A stretch of 64,000 nucleotides of DNA from assembly GCA_023376005.1 (NCBI GenBank), contig CM042181.1, forward strand, positions 16,896,840 to 16,960,839. The letters run 5' to 3'. Numbering within the stretch: position 1 is the stretch's first letter; each line of letters begins with the position of its first letter. Below, one piece after another: positions 41,110 to 50,017 of the stretch. The translations under genes were made by a program, and so were the position numbers. The stretch comes from Doryteuthis pealeii (taxonomy: Eukaryota > Mollusca > Cephalopoda > Myopsida > Loliginidae). The notes under the pieces were generated by a model. That model saw only the letters and a list, made by a program, of their open reading frames with translations, was not told where the DNA came from and made no database searches.

Positions 41110-41182
41110 GGCCGCGTGGCCTAACGGATAAGGCGTCTGACTTCGAATCAGAAGATTGCGAGTTCGAGTCTCGTCGTGGTCG
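41110..41182 (+). tRNA. tRNA-Arg(TCG) copy 11
   Basis: Identical; from here most junctions are ACTGAGACTT. Confidence 0.97.
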
Positions 41183-41272
41183 TACAATTTTTCTTTGTCT
41201 TAACTGATTATTTTATTAGTCTAATACATTGATTCATAAAACCAAAGGCAAGGAAACTGAGACTTTGCAAGT

Positions 41273-41345
41273 GGCCGCGTGGCCTAACGGATAAGGCGTC
41301 TGACTTCGAATCAGAAGATTGCGAGTTCGAGTCTCGTCGTGGTCG
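41273..41345 (+). tRNA. tRNA-Arg(TCG) copy 12
   Basis: Identical. Confidence 0.97.
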
Positions 41346-41432
41346 TACAATTTTTCTTTGTCTTAACTGATTATTTTATTAGTCTAATACATTGATTCAT
41401 AAAACCAAAAGGCAAGGAAAGACTTTGCAAGT

Positions 41433-41505
41433 GGCCGCGTGGCCTAACGGATAAGGCGTCTGACTTCGAATCAGAAGATTGCGAGTTCGAGTCTCGTCGT
41501 GGTCG
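41433..41505 (+). tRNA. tRNA-Arg(TCG) copy 13
   Basis: Identical; GGAAAGACTT junction. Confidence 0.97.
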
Positions 41506-41596
41506 TACAATTTTTCTTTGTCTTAACTGATTATTTTATTAGTCTAATACATTGATTCATAAAACCAAAAGGCAAGGAAACTGAGACTTTGCAAGT

Positions 41597-41669
41597 GGCC
41601 GCGTGGCCTAACGGATAAGGCGTCTGACTTCGAATCAGAAGATTGCGAGTTCGAGTCTCGTCGTGGTCG
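41597..41669 (+). tRNA. tRNA-Arg(TCG) copy 14
   Basis: Identical. Confidence 0.97.
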
Positions 41670-41759
41670 TACAATTTTTCTTTGTCTTAACTGATTATTT
41701 TATTAGTCTAATACATTGATTCATAAAACCAAAGGCAAGGAAACTGAGACTTTGCAAGT

Positions 41760-41832
41760 GGCCGCGTGGCCTAACGGATAAGGCGTCTGACTTCGAATCA
41801 GAAGATTGCGAGTTCGAGTCTCGTCGTGGTCG
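41760..41832 (+). tRNA. tRNA-Arg(TCG) copy 15
   Basis: Identical. Confidence 0.97.
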
Positions 41833-41923
41833 TACAATTTTTCTTTGTCTTAACTGATTATTTTATTAGTCTAATACATTGATTCATAAAACCAAAGGGC
41901 AAGGAAACTGAGACTTTGCAAGT

Positions 41924-41996
41924 GGCCGCGTGGCCTAACGGATAAGGCGTCTGACTTCGAATCAGAAGATTGCGAGTTCGAGTCTCGTCGTGGTCG
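41924..41996 (+). tRNA. tRNA-Arg(TCG) copy 16
   Basis: Identical; spacer with AAAGGG variant upstream. Confidence 0.97.
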
Positions 41997-42086
41997 TACA
42001 ATTTTTCTTTGTCTTAACTGATTATTTTATTAGTCTAATACATTGATTCATAAAACCAAAGGCAAGGAAACTGAGACTTTGCAAGT

Positions 42087-42159
42087 GGCCGCGTGGCCTA
42101 ACGGATAAGGCGTCTGACTTCGAATCAGAAGATTGCGAGTTCGAGTCTCGTCGTGGTCG
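42087..42159 (+). tRNA. tRNA-Arg(TCG) copy 17
   Basis: Identical. Confidence 0.97.
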
Positions 42160-42250
42160 TACAATTTTTCTTTGTCTTAACTGATTATTTTATTAGTCTA
42201 ATACATTGATTCATAAAACCAAAAGGCAAGGAAACTGAGACTTTGCAAGT

Positions 42251-42323
42251 GGCCGCGTGGCCTAACGGATAAGGCGTCTGACTTCGAATCAGAAGATTGC
42301 GAGTTCGAGTCTCGTCGTGGTCG
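42251..42323 (+). tRNA. tRNA-Arg(TCG) copy 18
   Basis: Identical. Confidence 0.97.
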
Positions 42324-42414
42324 TACAATTTTTCTTTGTCTTAACTGATTATTTTATTAGTCTAATACATTGATTCATAAAACCAAAAGGCAAGGAAACT
42401 GAGACTTTGCAAGT

Positions 42415-42487
42415 GGCCGCGTGGCCTAACGGATAAGGCGTCTGACTTCGAATCAGAAGATTGCGAGTTCGAGTCTCGTCGTGGTCG
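42415..42487 (+). tRNA. tRNA-Arg(TCG) copy 19
   Basis: Identical. Confidence 0.97.
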
Positions 42488-42577
42488 TACAATTTTTCTT
42501 TGTCTTAACTGATTATTTTATTAGTCTAATACATTGATTCATAAAACCAAAGGCAAGGAAACTGAGACTTTGCAAGT

Positions 42578-42650
42578 GGCCGCGTGGCCTAACGGATAAG
42601 GCGTCTGACTTCGAATCAGAAGATTGCGAGTTCGAGTCTCGTCGTGGTCG
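42578..42650 (+). tRNA. tRNA-Arg(TCG) copy 20
   Basis: Identical. Confidence 0.97.
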
Positions 42651-42741
42651 TACAATTTTTCTTTGTCTTAACTGATTATTTTATTAGTCTAATACATTGA
42701 TTCATAAAACCAAAGGGCAAGGAAACTGAGACTTTGCAAGT

Positions 42742-42814
42742 GGCCGCGTGGCCTAACGGATAAGGCGTCTGACTTCGAATCAGAAGATTGCGAGTTCGAG
42801 TCTCGTCGTGGTCG
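42742..42814 (+). tRNA. tRNA-Arg(TCG) copy 21
   Basis: Identical; second AAAGGG spacer variant upstream. Confidence 0.97.
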
Positions 42815-42904
42815 TACAATTTTTCTTTGTCTTAACTGATTATTTTATTAGTCTAATACATTGATTCATAAAACCAAAGGCAAGGAAACTGAGACTTTGC
42901 AAGT

Positions 42905-42977
42905 GGCCGCGTGGCCTAACGGATAAGGCGTCTGACTTCGAATCAGAAGATTGCGAGTTCGAGTCTCGTCGTGGTCG
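42905..42977 (+). tRNA. tRNA-Arg(TCG) copy 22
   Basis: Identical. Confidence 0.97.
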
Positions 42978-43067
42978 TACAATTTTTCTTTGTCTTAACT
43001 GATTATTTTATTAGTCTAATACATTGATTCATAAAACCAAAGGCAAGGAAACTGAGACTTTGCAAGT

Positions 43068-43140
43068 GGCCGCGTGGCCTAACGGATAAGGCGTCTGACT
43101 TCGAATCAGAAGATTGCGAGTTCGAGTCTCGTCGTGGTCG
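43068..43140 (+). tRNA. tRNA-Arg(TCG) copy 23
   Basis: Identical; last of the unbroken run of perfect genes. Confidence 0.97.
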
Positions 43141-43231
43141 TACAATTTTTCTTTGTCTTAACTGATTATTTTATTAGTCTAATACATTGATTCATAAAAC
43201 CAAAAGGCAAGGAAACTGAGACTTTGCAAGT

Positions 43232-43305
43232 GGCCGCGTGGCCTAACGGATAAGGCGTCTGACTTCGAATCAGAAGATTGCGAGTTCGAAGTCTCGTCGT
43301 GGTCG
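43232..43305 (+). tRNA. tRNA-Arg(TCG) copy 24, one extra base
   Basis: An A is inserted in the T loop (GTTCGAAGTC), and the downstream spacer is also damaged (TCTTGATGTATTTTTATAG). Probable consensus error. Confidence 0.75.
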
Positions 43306-43395
43306 TACAATTTTCTTTTGTCTTGATGTATTTTTATAGTCTAATTACATTGATTCATAAAACCAAAAGGGCAAGGAAACTGAGACTTTGCAAGT

Positions 43396-43466
43396 GGCCG
43401 CGTGCCTAACGGATAAGGCGTCTGACTTCGAATCAGAGATTGCGAGTTCGAGTCTCGTCGTGGTCG
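43396..43466 (+). tRNA. tRNA-Arg(TCG) copy 25, two bases missing
   Basis: One G lost from the D-arm GG and one A after the anticodon stem. Confidence 0.65.
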
Positions 43467-43555
43467 TACAATTTTTCTTTGTCTTACTGATTATTTTATT
43501 AGTCTAATACATTGATTCATAAAACCAAAGGCAAGGAAACTGAGACTTTGCAAGT

Positions 43556-43628
43556 GGCCGCGTGGCCTAACGGATAAGGCGTCTGACTTCGAATCAGAAG
43601 ATTGCGAGTTCGAGTCTCGTCGTGGTCG
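43556..43628 (+). tRNA. tRNA-Arg(TCG) copy 26
   Basis: Gene intact although the following spacer has indels. Confidence 0.95.
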
Positions 43629-43717
43629 TACAATTTTCTTTTTGTCTTACTGATTATTTTATTAGTCTAATACATTGATTCATAAAACCAAAGGCAAGGA
43701 AACTGAGACTTGCAAGT

Positions 43718-43789
43718 GGCCGCGTGGCCTAACGGATAAGGCGTCTGACTTCGAATCAGAGATTGCGAGTTCGAGTCTCGTCGTGGTCG
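43718..43789 (+). tRNA. tRNA-Arg(TCG) copy 27, one base missing
   Basis: One A lost between anticodon stem and T arm (CAGAGATT). Confidence 0.75.
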
Positions 43790-43880
43790 TACAATTTTCT
43801 TTTCTCTTAACTGATTATTTTATTAGTCTAATACATTGATTCATAAAACCAAAAGGCAAGGAAACTGAGACTTTGCAAGT

Positions 43881-43953
43881 GGCCGCGTGGCCTAACGGAT
43901 AAGGCGTCTGACTTCGAATCAGAAGATTGCGAGTTCGAGTCTCGTCGTGGTCG
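43881..43953 (+). tRNA. tRNA-Arg(TCG) copy 28
   Basis: Gene intact; last perfect copy. Confidence 0.95.
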
Positions 43954-44040
43954 TACAATTTTTCTTTTTTAACTGATTATTTTATTAGTCTAATACATTG
44001 ATTCATAAACCAAAGGCAAGGAAACTGAGACTTTGCAAGT

Positions 44041-44108
44041 GCCGCGTGGCCTAACGGATAAGGTCTGACTTCGAATCAGAAATTGCGAGTTCGAGTCCGT
44101 CGTGGTCG
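44041..44108 (+). pseudogene. tRNA-Arg copy 29, five bases missing
   Basis: Losses in the acceptor start, anticodon stem, variable region and T arm. It cannot fold normally as written. Confidence 0.75.
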
Positions 44109-44180
44109 TACAATTTTTCTTTGTCTTAACTGATTTTTTTATATGTTCACAATAATATATAAAAAAATGGCAAAACAACA

Positions 44181-44246
44181 ACGCGGGCTACGAGGACGTA
44201 CTGACTTCGAATCAGAAGTATGCGGATTCGAGTCTCGTCGTGGTCG
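44181..44246 (+). pseudogene. tRNA-Arg copy 30, 5' half scrambled
   Basis: Anticodon and T arm survive (CTGACTTCGAATCAGAAG, TTCGAGTCTCGTCGTGG). The acceptor and D arm are unrecognisable, as is the preceding spacer. Confidence 0.7.
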
Positions 44247-44333
44247 TACAATTTTTCTTTGTCTTAACTGATTTTTTATTAGTTAATACATTGATTCATA
44301 AAACCAAGGCAAGGAAACTGAGACTTTGCAAGT

Positions 44334-44405
44334 GGCCGCGTGCCTAACGGATAAGGCGTCTGACTTCGAATCAGAAGATTGCGAGTTCGAGTCTCGTCGT
44401 GGTCG
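44334..44405 (+). tRNA. tRNA-Arg(TCG) copy 31, one base missing
   Basis: One G lost in the D-arm GG. Confidence 0.75.
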
Positions 44406-44493
44406 TACAATTTTTCTTTGTCTTAACTGATTTTTATTAGTCTAATACATTGATTCATAAAACCAAAGGGCAAGGAAACTGGACTTTGCAAGT

Positions 44494-44565
44494 GGCCGCG
44501 TGGCCTAACGGATAAGGCGTCTGACTTCGAATAGAAGATTGCGAGTTCGAGTCTCGTCGTGGTCG
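44494..44565 (+). tRNA. tRNA-Arg(TCG) copy 32, one base missing
   Basis: One C lost in the 3' anticodon stem (GAATAGAAG). Confidence 0.7.
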
Positions 44566-44654
44566 TACAATTTTTCTTTGTCTTAACTGATTATTTTATT
44601 AGTCTAATACATTGATTCATAAAACCAAGGGCAAGGAAACTGAGACTTGCAAGT

Positions 44655-44726
44655 GGCCGCGTGCCTAACGGATAAGGCGTCTGACTTCGAATCAGAAGAT
44701 TGCGAGTTCGAGTCTCGTCGTGGTCG
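44655..44726 (+). tRNA. tRNA-Arg(TCG) copy 33, one base missing
   Basis: Same lost G as copy 31. Confidence 0.75.
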
Positions 44727-44810
44727 TACAATTTTCTTTGTCTTAACTGATTTTTTTATTAGTCTAATACATTGATATAAACCAAAGGCAGGAACGGAGA
44801 CTTTGCAAGT

Positions 44811-44880
44811 GGCCGCGTGCCTAACGGATAAGCGTCTGATTTCGAATCAGAAGATTGCGAGTTCGAGCTCGTCTTGGTCG
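44811..44880 (+). pseudogene. tRNA-Arg copy 34, several changes
   Basis: Three deletions and two substitutions (TGATTTCGAATCAG, GTCTTGGTCG). Confidence 0.7.
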
Positions 44881-44968
44881 TACAATTTTTCTTTGTCTTA
44901 ACTGATTTTTTTATTAGTCTAATACATTGATCCATAAACAAAAGGCAGGAAACTGAGACTTTGCAAGT

Positions 44969-45039
44969 GGCCGCGTGGCCTAACGGATAAGGCGTCTGAC
45001 TTCGAATCAGAAGATTGCGAGTTCGAGTCTCTCTGGTCG
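44969..45039 (+). tRNA. tRNA-Arg(TCG) copy 35, 3' acceptor damaged
   Basis: Reads GTCTCTCTGGTCG where the others have GTCTCGTCGTGGTCG, so the 3' acceptor strand is incomplete. Confidence 0.6.
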
Positions 45040-45128
45040 TACAATTTTTCTTTGTCTTACTGATTATTTTATTAGTCTAATACATTGATTCATAAAACCA
45101 AAGGGCAAGGAAACTGAGACTTTGCAAT

Positions 45129-45200
45129 GGCCGCGTGGCCTAACGGATAAGGCGTCTGACTTCGAATCAGAAGATTGCGAGTTCGAGTCTCGTCGTGTCG
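45129..45200 (+). tRNA. tRNA-Arg(TCG) copy 36, last, one base missing
   Basis: One G lost in the 3' acceptor strand (CGTGTCG) and one G lost just upstream. The spacer then runs into the N at 45271. Confidence 0.7.
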
Positions 45201-45270
45201 TACAATTTTTCTTTGTCTTACTGATTATTTTATTAGTCTAATACATTGATTCATAAACCAAAAGGCAAGG

Positions 45271-45271
45271 N
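45271..45271. other. Single N at the end of the tRNA array
   Basis: A lone N interrupts the spacer after GGCAAGG and joins it directly to an unrelated satellite. The true array end is not resolved. Confidence 0.95.
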
Positions 45272-45620
45272 GAGAGAGATTACATTACATGTATATTATT
45301 ACTGTAAGCACTATTACTGTTCCTGACACTAATACATTATTCTATGTACTAGACATGAGACTTTGATGAGTTGTGGTGCACCTGAGCACTGTACACATAC
45401 ATGTATATTATTATTGTACGCTATTCATGTTCCTGACACTAATACATTATTCTTGTACTAGACATGAGACTTTGATGAGTTGTGGTGCAGCCTGAGCACT
45501 GTAACACATACATGTATATTATTACTGTATGCTATTCCATGTTCTTGACACTAATACATTATTCTATGTACTTGACATGAGACTTTGATGAGTTGTGGTG
45601 TAACCTGACCACTGTACACA
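45272..45620 (+). repeat. Satellite-like tandem repeat, about 110-bp unit
   Basis: Three units sharing ACATGTATATTATTA, TGTTCCTGACACTAATACAT and GAGACTTTGATGAGTTGTGG. Unrelated to the tRNA spacer. Confidence 0.85.
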
Positions 45621-45657
45621 ATAAAATTTTCCTTATTATTAAAACTTTGGTGATCTA

Positions 45658-46232
45658 GTGGTTTGGTTTGGTTTGGTTTACGGCATACCAACCTCAGTGG
45701 GTCATTTAATGACGTTAAAGTTTTGAAATAAATCATTCTTAAATGGATACTCAATTTTTTAATACATTTTTCTATTAACCCATAGATGGGACCCTAAAAG
45801 GTACTACCACTCCGGGTCAGAGTGACCAGGGAGCAATGGTGATGAAGGGGTGCTCCACATTCCCAAACCTCCAAACGGAACCTCACCATCAGATAGAGTT
45901 TAACGTCATTCCCAGGGCATGTAGACCCCAGCCACCGCCTTCTAGCACCCATATGATAAAAAGGGTTGGGGCTTGCCATAAAGCAATAGGGTTGGGGAAA
46001 TCATATAGGTGCTAGGGCTTGACATGACCAGCCGATTGATCGGAGGGGGCCTCTCCGACCACCCATCTAGCCCAAGAAAGTGGAGTATTGCAAGTGATCC
46101 ACCTGGCTTTTATCCTTAAATATCATGGGTTGCCACACACAGCCAACAGATATCCCCATTGCGGGGGGGTAGTCTTACCCCTCTGCAGAGGTGCAGTCGG
46201 TGTATTCTAACGCCCTAGTTGACAGGGCGGGG
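45658..46232 (-). mobile_element. Family A retroposon, near full length
   Basis: TGGTTTGGTTTGGTTTGGTT to GCCCTAGTTGACAGGGCGG. Small deletions throughout. Confidence 0.8.
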
Positions 46233-46317
46233 TGTAGTGGAAACTGGTGCTTTCAGCGTGACTTGACTGTTATAAATTCCTCCTGAGTTCAAACTGGTTA
46301 CAGTAGTAGCATGTTGG

Positions 46318-46412
46318 TAACCTTGATTCTTGATCACCAAAGTTAAGCAACGTTCTTACAGGTCAACAGCAGATGGGTGACCATGTAAATACTTTATGTG
46401 TGGTCAATACAC
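46318..46412 (+). pseudogene. 5S rRNA-derived fragment
   Basis: GATCACCAAAGTTAAGCAAC (46332-46351) and CAGATGGGTGACC (46370-46382) match the central part of animal 5S rRNA. That part includes the internal A- and C-box promoter regions. The 5' third and the 3' stem are diverged. It could be a 5S pseudogene or the head of a 5S-derived SINE. Confidence 0.65.
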
Positions 46413-46517
46413 TTCACTTGAAGAACAAGTCATGAGCCCGGAAAAAAGAGAAGGGATATTATTTCCCTCCTTCACAAATTAGTTCTTTGAACAAAGCATT
46501 AAAATAATTTGCTATCC

Positions 46518-46518
<1 letters not shown>
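46413..46518. other. Unclassified flank of the 5S-like fragment
   Basis: Possibly the body of a 5S-derived SINE (CACTTCACTTGAAGAACAAG). No second copy in the window. Confidence 0.35.

Positions 46519-46562
<44 letters not shown>
46519..46562. repeat. (TA)n microsatellite
   Basis: About 22 TA units. A second mixed (CA)n(TA)n tract lies at 46702-46730. Confidence 0.95.
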
Positions 46563-46565
<3 letters not shown>

Positions 46566-46754
46566 TCCAATTGTCACTTTAACGTTTCTGTTACAGTGGC
46601 ATTAGTAAAGTTTTCAAAATTCTCAATATATCAAAAACATTGGGCAATTCTTTCATATGTACTATCTGCATCAGTATCAATGCTTATTGCTCTGTATTAT
46701 GACACACACACACACACATATATATGTGTGAAATAAAATGGAACTTAATCTGAC

Positions 46755-46818
46755 ATATATTTTTTCAATATATCATATTCATATATATATATATATATGA
46801 ATAAGATATAATGAAAAA
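46755..46818. repeat. Short palindrome
   Basis: TTTTTTCAATATATCATATT mirrors AAGATATAATGAAAAAA around a TA run. Confidence 0.65.
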
Positions 46819-47232
46819 ACAAACGATGTTTACAACTGAAATAGGCTCATCAGAAGAGAAAGTGTGCAAACCGTTTCGGGGCCAATTCTCTTGACGGTTT
46901 AAAAAGCAACACTCGGCCCATCCTCAACTAATATGAGGACCCTATTGCATTATAATGTATCAACCGCACGTGGGTCAGTCATCAACAAAAATAAGACGGG
47001 AAAAAGACCGTTAGTAAAAACAGAACGCTGCTAGTCAAACGTTGGAATTAATCAAAAAAAAAAAAAAAAAAAATTGTGCTGTCTGTATTAAAAATAATAT
47101 GAATTTTATTTAAAAATAAAATGAATTCTATTTAAAAATAAAATGAATCTCATTTTCAATTTTGAAAATAATCAGAAGCATTATAGTAATGAAATAAGAC
47201 TCAAAAAAGTCTGATGTAAAGTTATAGAAATA

Positions 47233-47292
47233 TAGGGTGTCCCCAAAAATTGACATCATTTCATAAATTCTCATCATTTTTGGGACACCCTA
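47233..47292. mobile_element. Minimal mariner-type MITE
   Basis: 60 bp with AGGGTGTCCCCAAAAAT at the left and its complement ATTTTTGGGACACCCT at the right, and TA next to each end. The TIR type matches Tc1/mariner elements. Almost nothing is left between the ends. Confidence 0.7.
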
Positions 47293-47397
47293 TGATACAC
47301 GCACACACACACATTAATATATATATATATATAAGTCATCTAGACACATTTCAGCGTTTCATGCCTCTTCTGTGTGGCTAGACACAATTATCTTTGG

Positions 47398-47470
47398 CTA
47401 GAGTTGAACTCAGACTGACCGTTTGGCAGCCTGATATCTTATCCCCTCGTCCACTGAGAGCTGTAGTGGG
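47398..47470 (-). mobile_element. tRNA-like SINE head
   Basis: The minus strand reads AGTGGACGAGGGGATAAG and later GTCTGAGTTCAACTCTAG, an A/B-box pair in tRNA spacing. No body assigned. Confidence 0.45.
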
Positions 47471-47620
47471 AACTGGTGTTTTTAAACTATTAAGTATGTA
47501 GGTTTGTTTATGTGTTTTACGGTCAGAGAGATCAAATTTCCAGGAAAAGATATGCTTAGTAGTGAGAGTTAATTTAAATTACCAATTAGAGAGCTCATAC
47601 CAAATTTATGGGAGCATATA

Positions 47621-47778
47621 GTAATTGTAATAGTGGAAAAGAGTTAAGGGTCTACCATGGTTTCAATCTAAATGGTCTTATCAGGACTCATAATAACTTA
47701 ATCAAGTTAGGGTCCTGATAAGACCATTTAGATTGAAACCATGGTAGACCCTTAACTCTTTTCCACTATTACAATTAC
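47621..47778. repeat. Perfect inverted repeat with hammerhead-like arms
   Basis: Arms 47621-47687 and 47712-47778 (67 bp) are exact complements with a 24-bp loop. The frame 47702-47938 on the minus strand crosses it and is not a gene. Confidence 0.9.
47706..47755 (+). ncRNA. Degenerate hammerhead ribozyme-like motif
   Basis: Stem I GTTAGGGTC (47706-47714) pairs with GACCCTTAAC with one bulge. The core CTGATAA (47715-47721) has A for the invariant G. GAAA lies at 47735-47738, the small stem III is ACC/GGT, and GTA precedes the cleavage point at 47746. Stem II is poor. Likely a dead copy. Confidence 0.35.
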
Positions 47779-47784
47779 TACTAT

Positions 47785-47838
<54 letters not shown>

Positions 47839-47840
47839 AT
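47785..47840. repeat. (TA)n(TG)n microsatellite
   Basis: TA run followed by a TG run. Confidence 0.95.
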
Positions 47841-47862
47841 TTTGGCAGCATTTTCTCCTTTA

Positions 47863-48069
47863 AACATGTTTGGTTGAACTCAAGTGACAATTCCTGTCGT
47901 ACGAGTTTCTGTTCAATCCTTTCAAGGTGTCTGGCCATCTTTTTGGTGTCAGGGTGGAACTGGTGTACACCTTTGGTGGATTGCTACACCAGTTCCACCC
48001 TGACACCAAAAAGGATTGAACAGAAACTTATACGACAGGAATCGTCACTCAAGTTCAACCAAACATGTT
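47863..48069. repeat. Long inverted repeat
   Basis: Arms 47863-47967 and 47985-48069. AACATGTTTGGTTGAACT and GGTGTCAGGGTGGAACTGG on the left have their complements on the right. A 16-bp AAGGTGTCTGGCCATC stretch is missing from the right arm. Confidence 0.85.
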
Positions 48070-48228
48070 ACATAATTGTTAGTACCCTAACACTTATTTA
48101 CAGTAGTGTAGAAACCAAAATGGCTGTTATAAGTTGCAGCCGGCAGCCTTGAAGGATTGAGTGACACAGCTTGACCTCATCCTGATCCTTCCAGTGGATA
48201 CCATGAGAATCGGTGGAGAAGACCCTCT

Positions 48229-48232
<4 letters not shown>
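48070..48232 (+). mobile_element. LTR family J fragment
   Basis: GTAGTGTAGAAACC, GCAGCCTTGAAGGATTGAGT and TGACCTCATCCTGATCCTTC recur at 55502 and 56281 in longer LTR-like copies. Confidence 0.5.

Positions 48233-48297
<65 letters not shown>
48233..48297. repeat. (AT)n(GT)n microsatellite
   Basis: About 25 AT units and 9 GT units; source of the tandem Tyr/Ile and His/Thr frames on the minus strand. Confidence 0.95.
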
Positions 48298-48537
48298 GCA
48301 TAATACAGAGTAATAAACATATATTCTGATGTAAATAATACATATGAAAGAATTGCTCAATGCCTAGATGCCCGCTCATGGTGTTGGCTAAACTTATATC
48401 AGCCACACTTATAATACGAGCAGGTAAATCATATATTTCCCCCAATAATAGCAACACCAACTGATAGATATAGATATATATATATATATTGAGAAGTAAA
48501 CAAACAATGTGTTTGATATTGCTTTTTTAGCCGACAA

Positions 48538-48688
48538 TTTTTGGGAGAATATGTGCTTAATTGAAGTCATACCTAATTTTAAAAATTAATTAATTGTTAA
48601 TTAATGAATTAGGCAACATATTGCCTAATTCATTAATTAATTTTCAAAATTAGGTATGACTTCCATTTAGCACATATTGTCCCAAAAT
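48538..48688. repeat. Inverted repeat MITE, copy 1
   Basis: TTGGGAGAATATGTGCTTAA ... AATGAATTAGGC on the left and the complement ending GCACATATTGTCCCAAAA on the right. Related to the element at 48759. Confidence 0.8.
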
Positions 48689-48758
48689 ATATATATATAT
48701 ATAATATATATATATTATATATATATGTAAACAAACATATGGCTATTTTCAGCCGACA

Positions 48759-48994
48759 ATATTTGGGAGAATATGTGCTTAATTGAAGTCGAACCTAATT
48801 TTTTTGAAAGTTAATTCATTAATAATTAATTAGGCGGGATTTAACTATTTAAATGTAAGGCTACATTTATATATTTTTCTCGATTTGTTTAGCCTTACAT
48901 TTAAATAGTTAAATCCCGCCTAATTAATTATTAATGAATTAACTTTCAAAAAAATTAGGTTCGACTTCAATTAAGCACATATTCTCCCAAATAT
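48759..48994. repeat. Perfect inverted repeat MITE, copy 2
   Basis: Arms 48759-48862 and 48891-48994 (104 bp) are exact complements around a 28-bp loop. Outer ends ATATTTGGGAGAATATGTGC match copy 1. Both sit in (TA)n. Confidence 0.9.
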
Positions 48995-49023
48995 ATATAT
49001 ATATATATAATATATATATATAT

Positions 49024-49310
49024 GAGGGCTGCTCTGAAAGTAATACCTCCAATTAATTTCTACTGAAACTCAAAACAAATACAGATGACTCTATTGGATA
49101 GGGAAAGTTTTCAGCTACAAAACACTATTCCCCCCCCCACCATTAGTGATGGAATATTCCAATTGATAACTTCTGGTGGGGTGACTATGTGGAAAAACCT
49201 TTATTGTCTAGCTGAAAACTTTCTCTATCCACCTGTATCATCATGCTCCTTGCGTCTGTTGAATGTTTCCATGGAAACCAATAGGAGGCATTACTTTCAG
49301 AACACCCCTA
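49024..49310. mobile_element. Mariner-type MITE
   Basis: Left end GGGCTGCTCTGAAAGTAATA, right end GGCATTACTTTCAGAACACC, with TA outside. An inner inverted repeat (GGATAGGGAAAGTTTTCAGC with GCTGAAAACTTTCTCTATCC) lies within. The frame at 49085-49315 is not a transposase. Confidence 0.75.
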
Positions 49311-49394
49311 AGTGAGTTCGTTCCTCACTTGTGTTTCAATTATTTGGGTCAGGTGCAAAATTGTTTTCGTACACCAGACACAGAATTTACGGGT

Positions 49395-49500
49395 GGGGAA
49401 TCAGCTTGATAGGTAGAGCATTGAACTGGGGGTCCATGAGATCCACACTTCAATTCCGCGCAATCCAGGCTCACCGACCCAGCAACAGTGAAAAGTATTT
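49395..49500 (+). mobile_element. tRNA-derived SINE head
   Basis: GGGAATCAGCTTGATAGGTA, GAGCATTGAACTGGGGGTCC and CACTTCAATTCCGCG: tRNA-like A-box, anticodon arm and B-box, though a true tRNA fold is broken. Confidence 0.55.
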
Positions 49501-49690
49501 AACTGAAACCAAGACAGGTGGATTTTTTATCAATGTACATCATCCAACTGTCTATAGGTAATGGCAAACCCTTACTGTAACATTATAAAAGAACAATAGG
49601 GAAAAGTACAGGAGAGGAGATGGGTGCCGGCAAGTTGTAAAGCTTTTGAAATATCTCATGATGAACAGTGAACACTGGTTCAGATCAGTG
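49501..49690. other. Unclassified spacer
   Basis: No gene or known repeat. Confidence 0.4.
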
Positions 49691-50012
49691 GATTGGTTTG
49701 GTTTGGTTTGGTTTTACGGCATATCAACCTCAGTGGGTCATTTAATGACGATCAAGTTTTGAAATAAATCAATTCTTAATGAATATTACAATTTTTTTAT
49801 AAATACATTTTTCTATTTAACCCATAGATGGGACCCTAACAGGTACTACCACTCCAGGTCAGAGTGGACAAGGGAGCAATGGTGAAGGGTGCTCCACATT
49901 CTCAAAACCTCCAAAACTGGAACCTCACTATCAGATAGAGTTTAACATCATTCCCAGGACATGTAGACCCTCAGTCACCGCCTTCTAGCACCCATATGAT
50001 AAAAAGGGGTTA
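49691..50012 (-). mobile_element. Family A, 5' truncated
   Basis: TGGTTTGGTTTGGTTTGGTT to CATATGATAAAAAGGGG, then joined to SINE C. Confidence 0.8.
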
Positions 50013-50017
50013 AAAAA

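Larger units (their letters stand above)
39491..45270 (+). repeat. Tandem array of tRNA-Arg(TCG) units
   Basis: 36 head-to-tail units, mostly 159-165 bp: a 73-bp tRNA, a TTTTT terminator 7 bp downstream, an AT-rich spacer (TTAACTGATTATTTTATTAG, TTGATTCATAAAACCAAAAG) and a short variable junction before GCAAGT. Spacer variants in the run AAACTGAGACTT (full, or lacking GA or CTGA) and in the AAAAGG run mark units, so the array is not one read copied. Genes 1-23 are identical; later units carry indels. All face the same way. Confidence 0.95.

Noticed and set aside
39491..45270. CRISPR-like regular spacing
   Set aside because: The repeated part is a complete tRNA with terminator and the spacers are also repeated; nothing like repeat-unique spacer structure.
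46840..46900. CTGATGA on the minus strand near 46851 as another hammerhead
   Set aside because: No GAAA follows at stem II distance and no stem I partner; only the seven-base core is present.
47335..47395. ATGAAACG text on the minus strand as a hammerhead
   Set aside because: Core reads CAGAAGA with two mismatches and stem II is absent.
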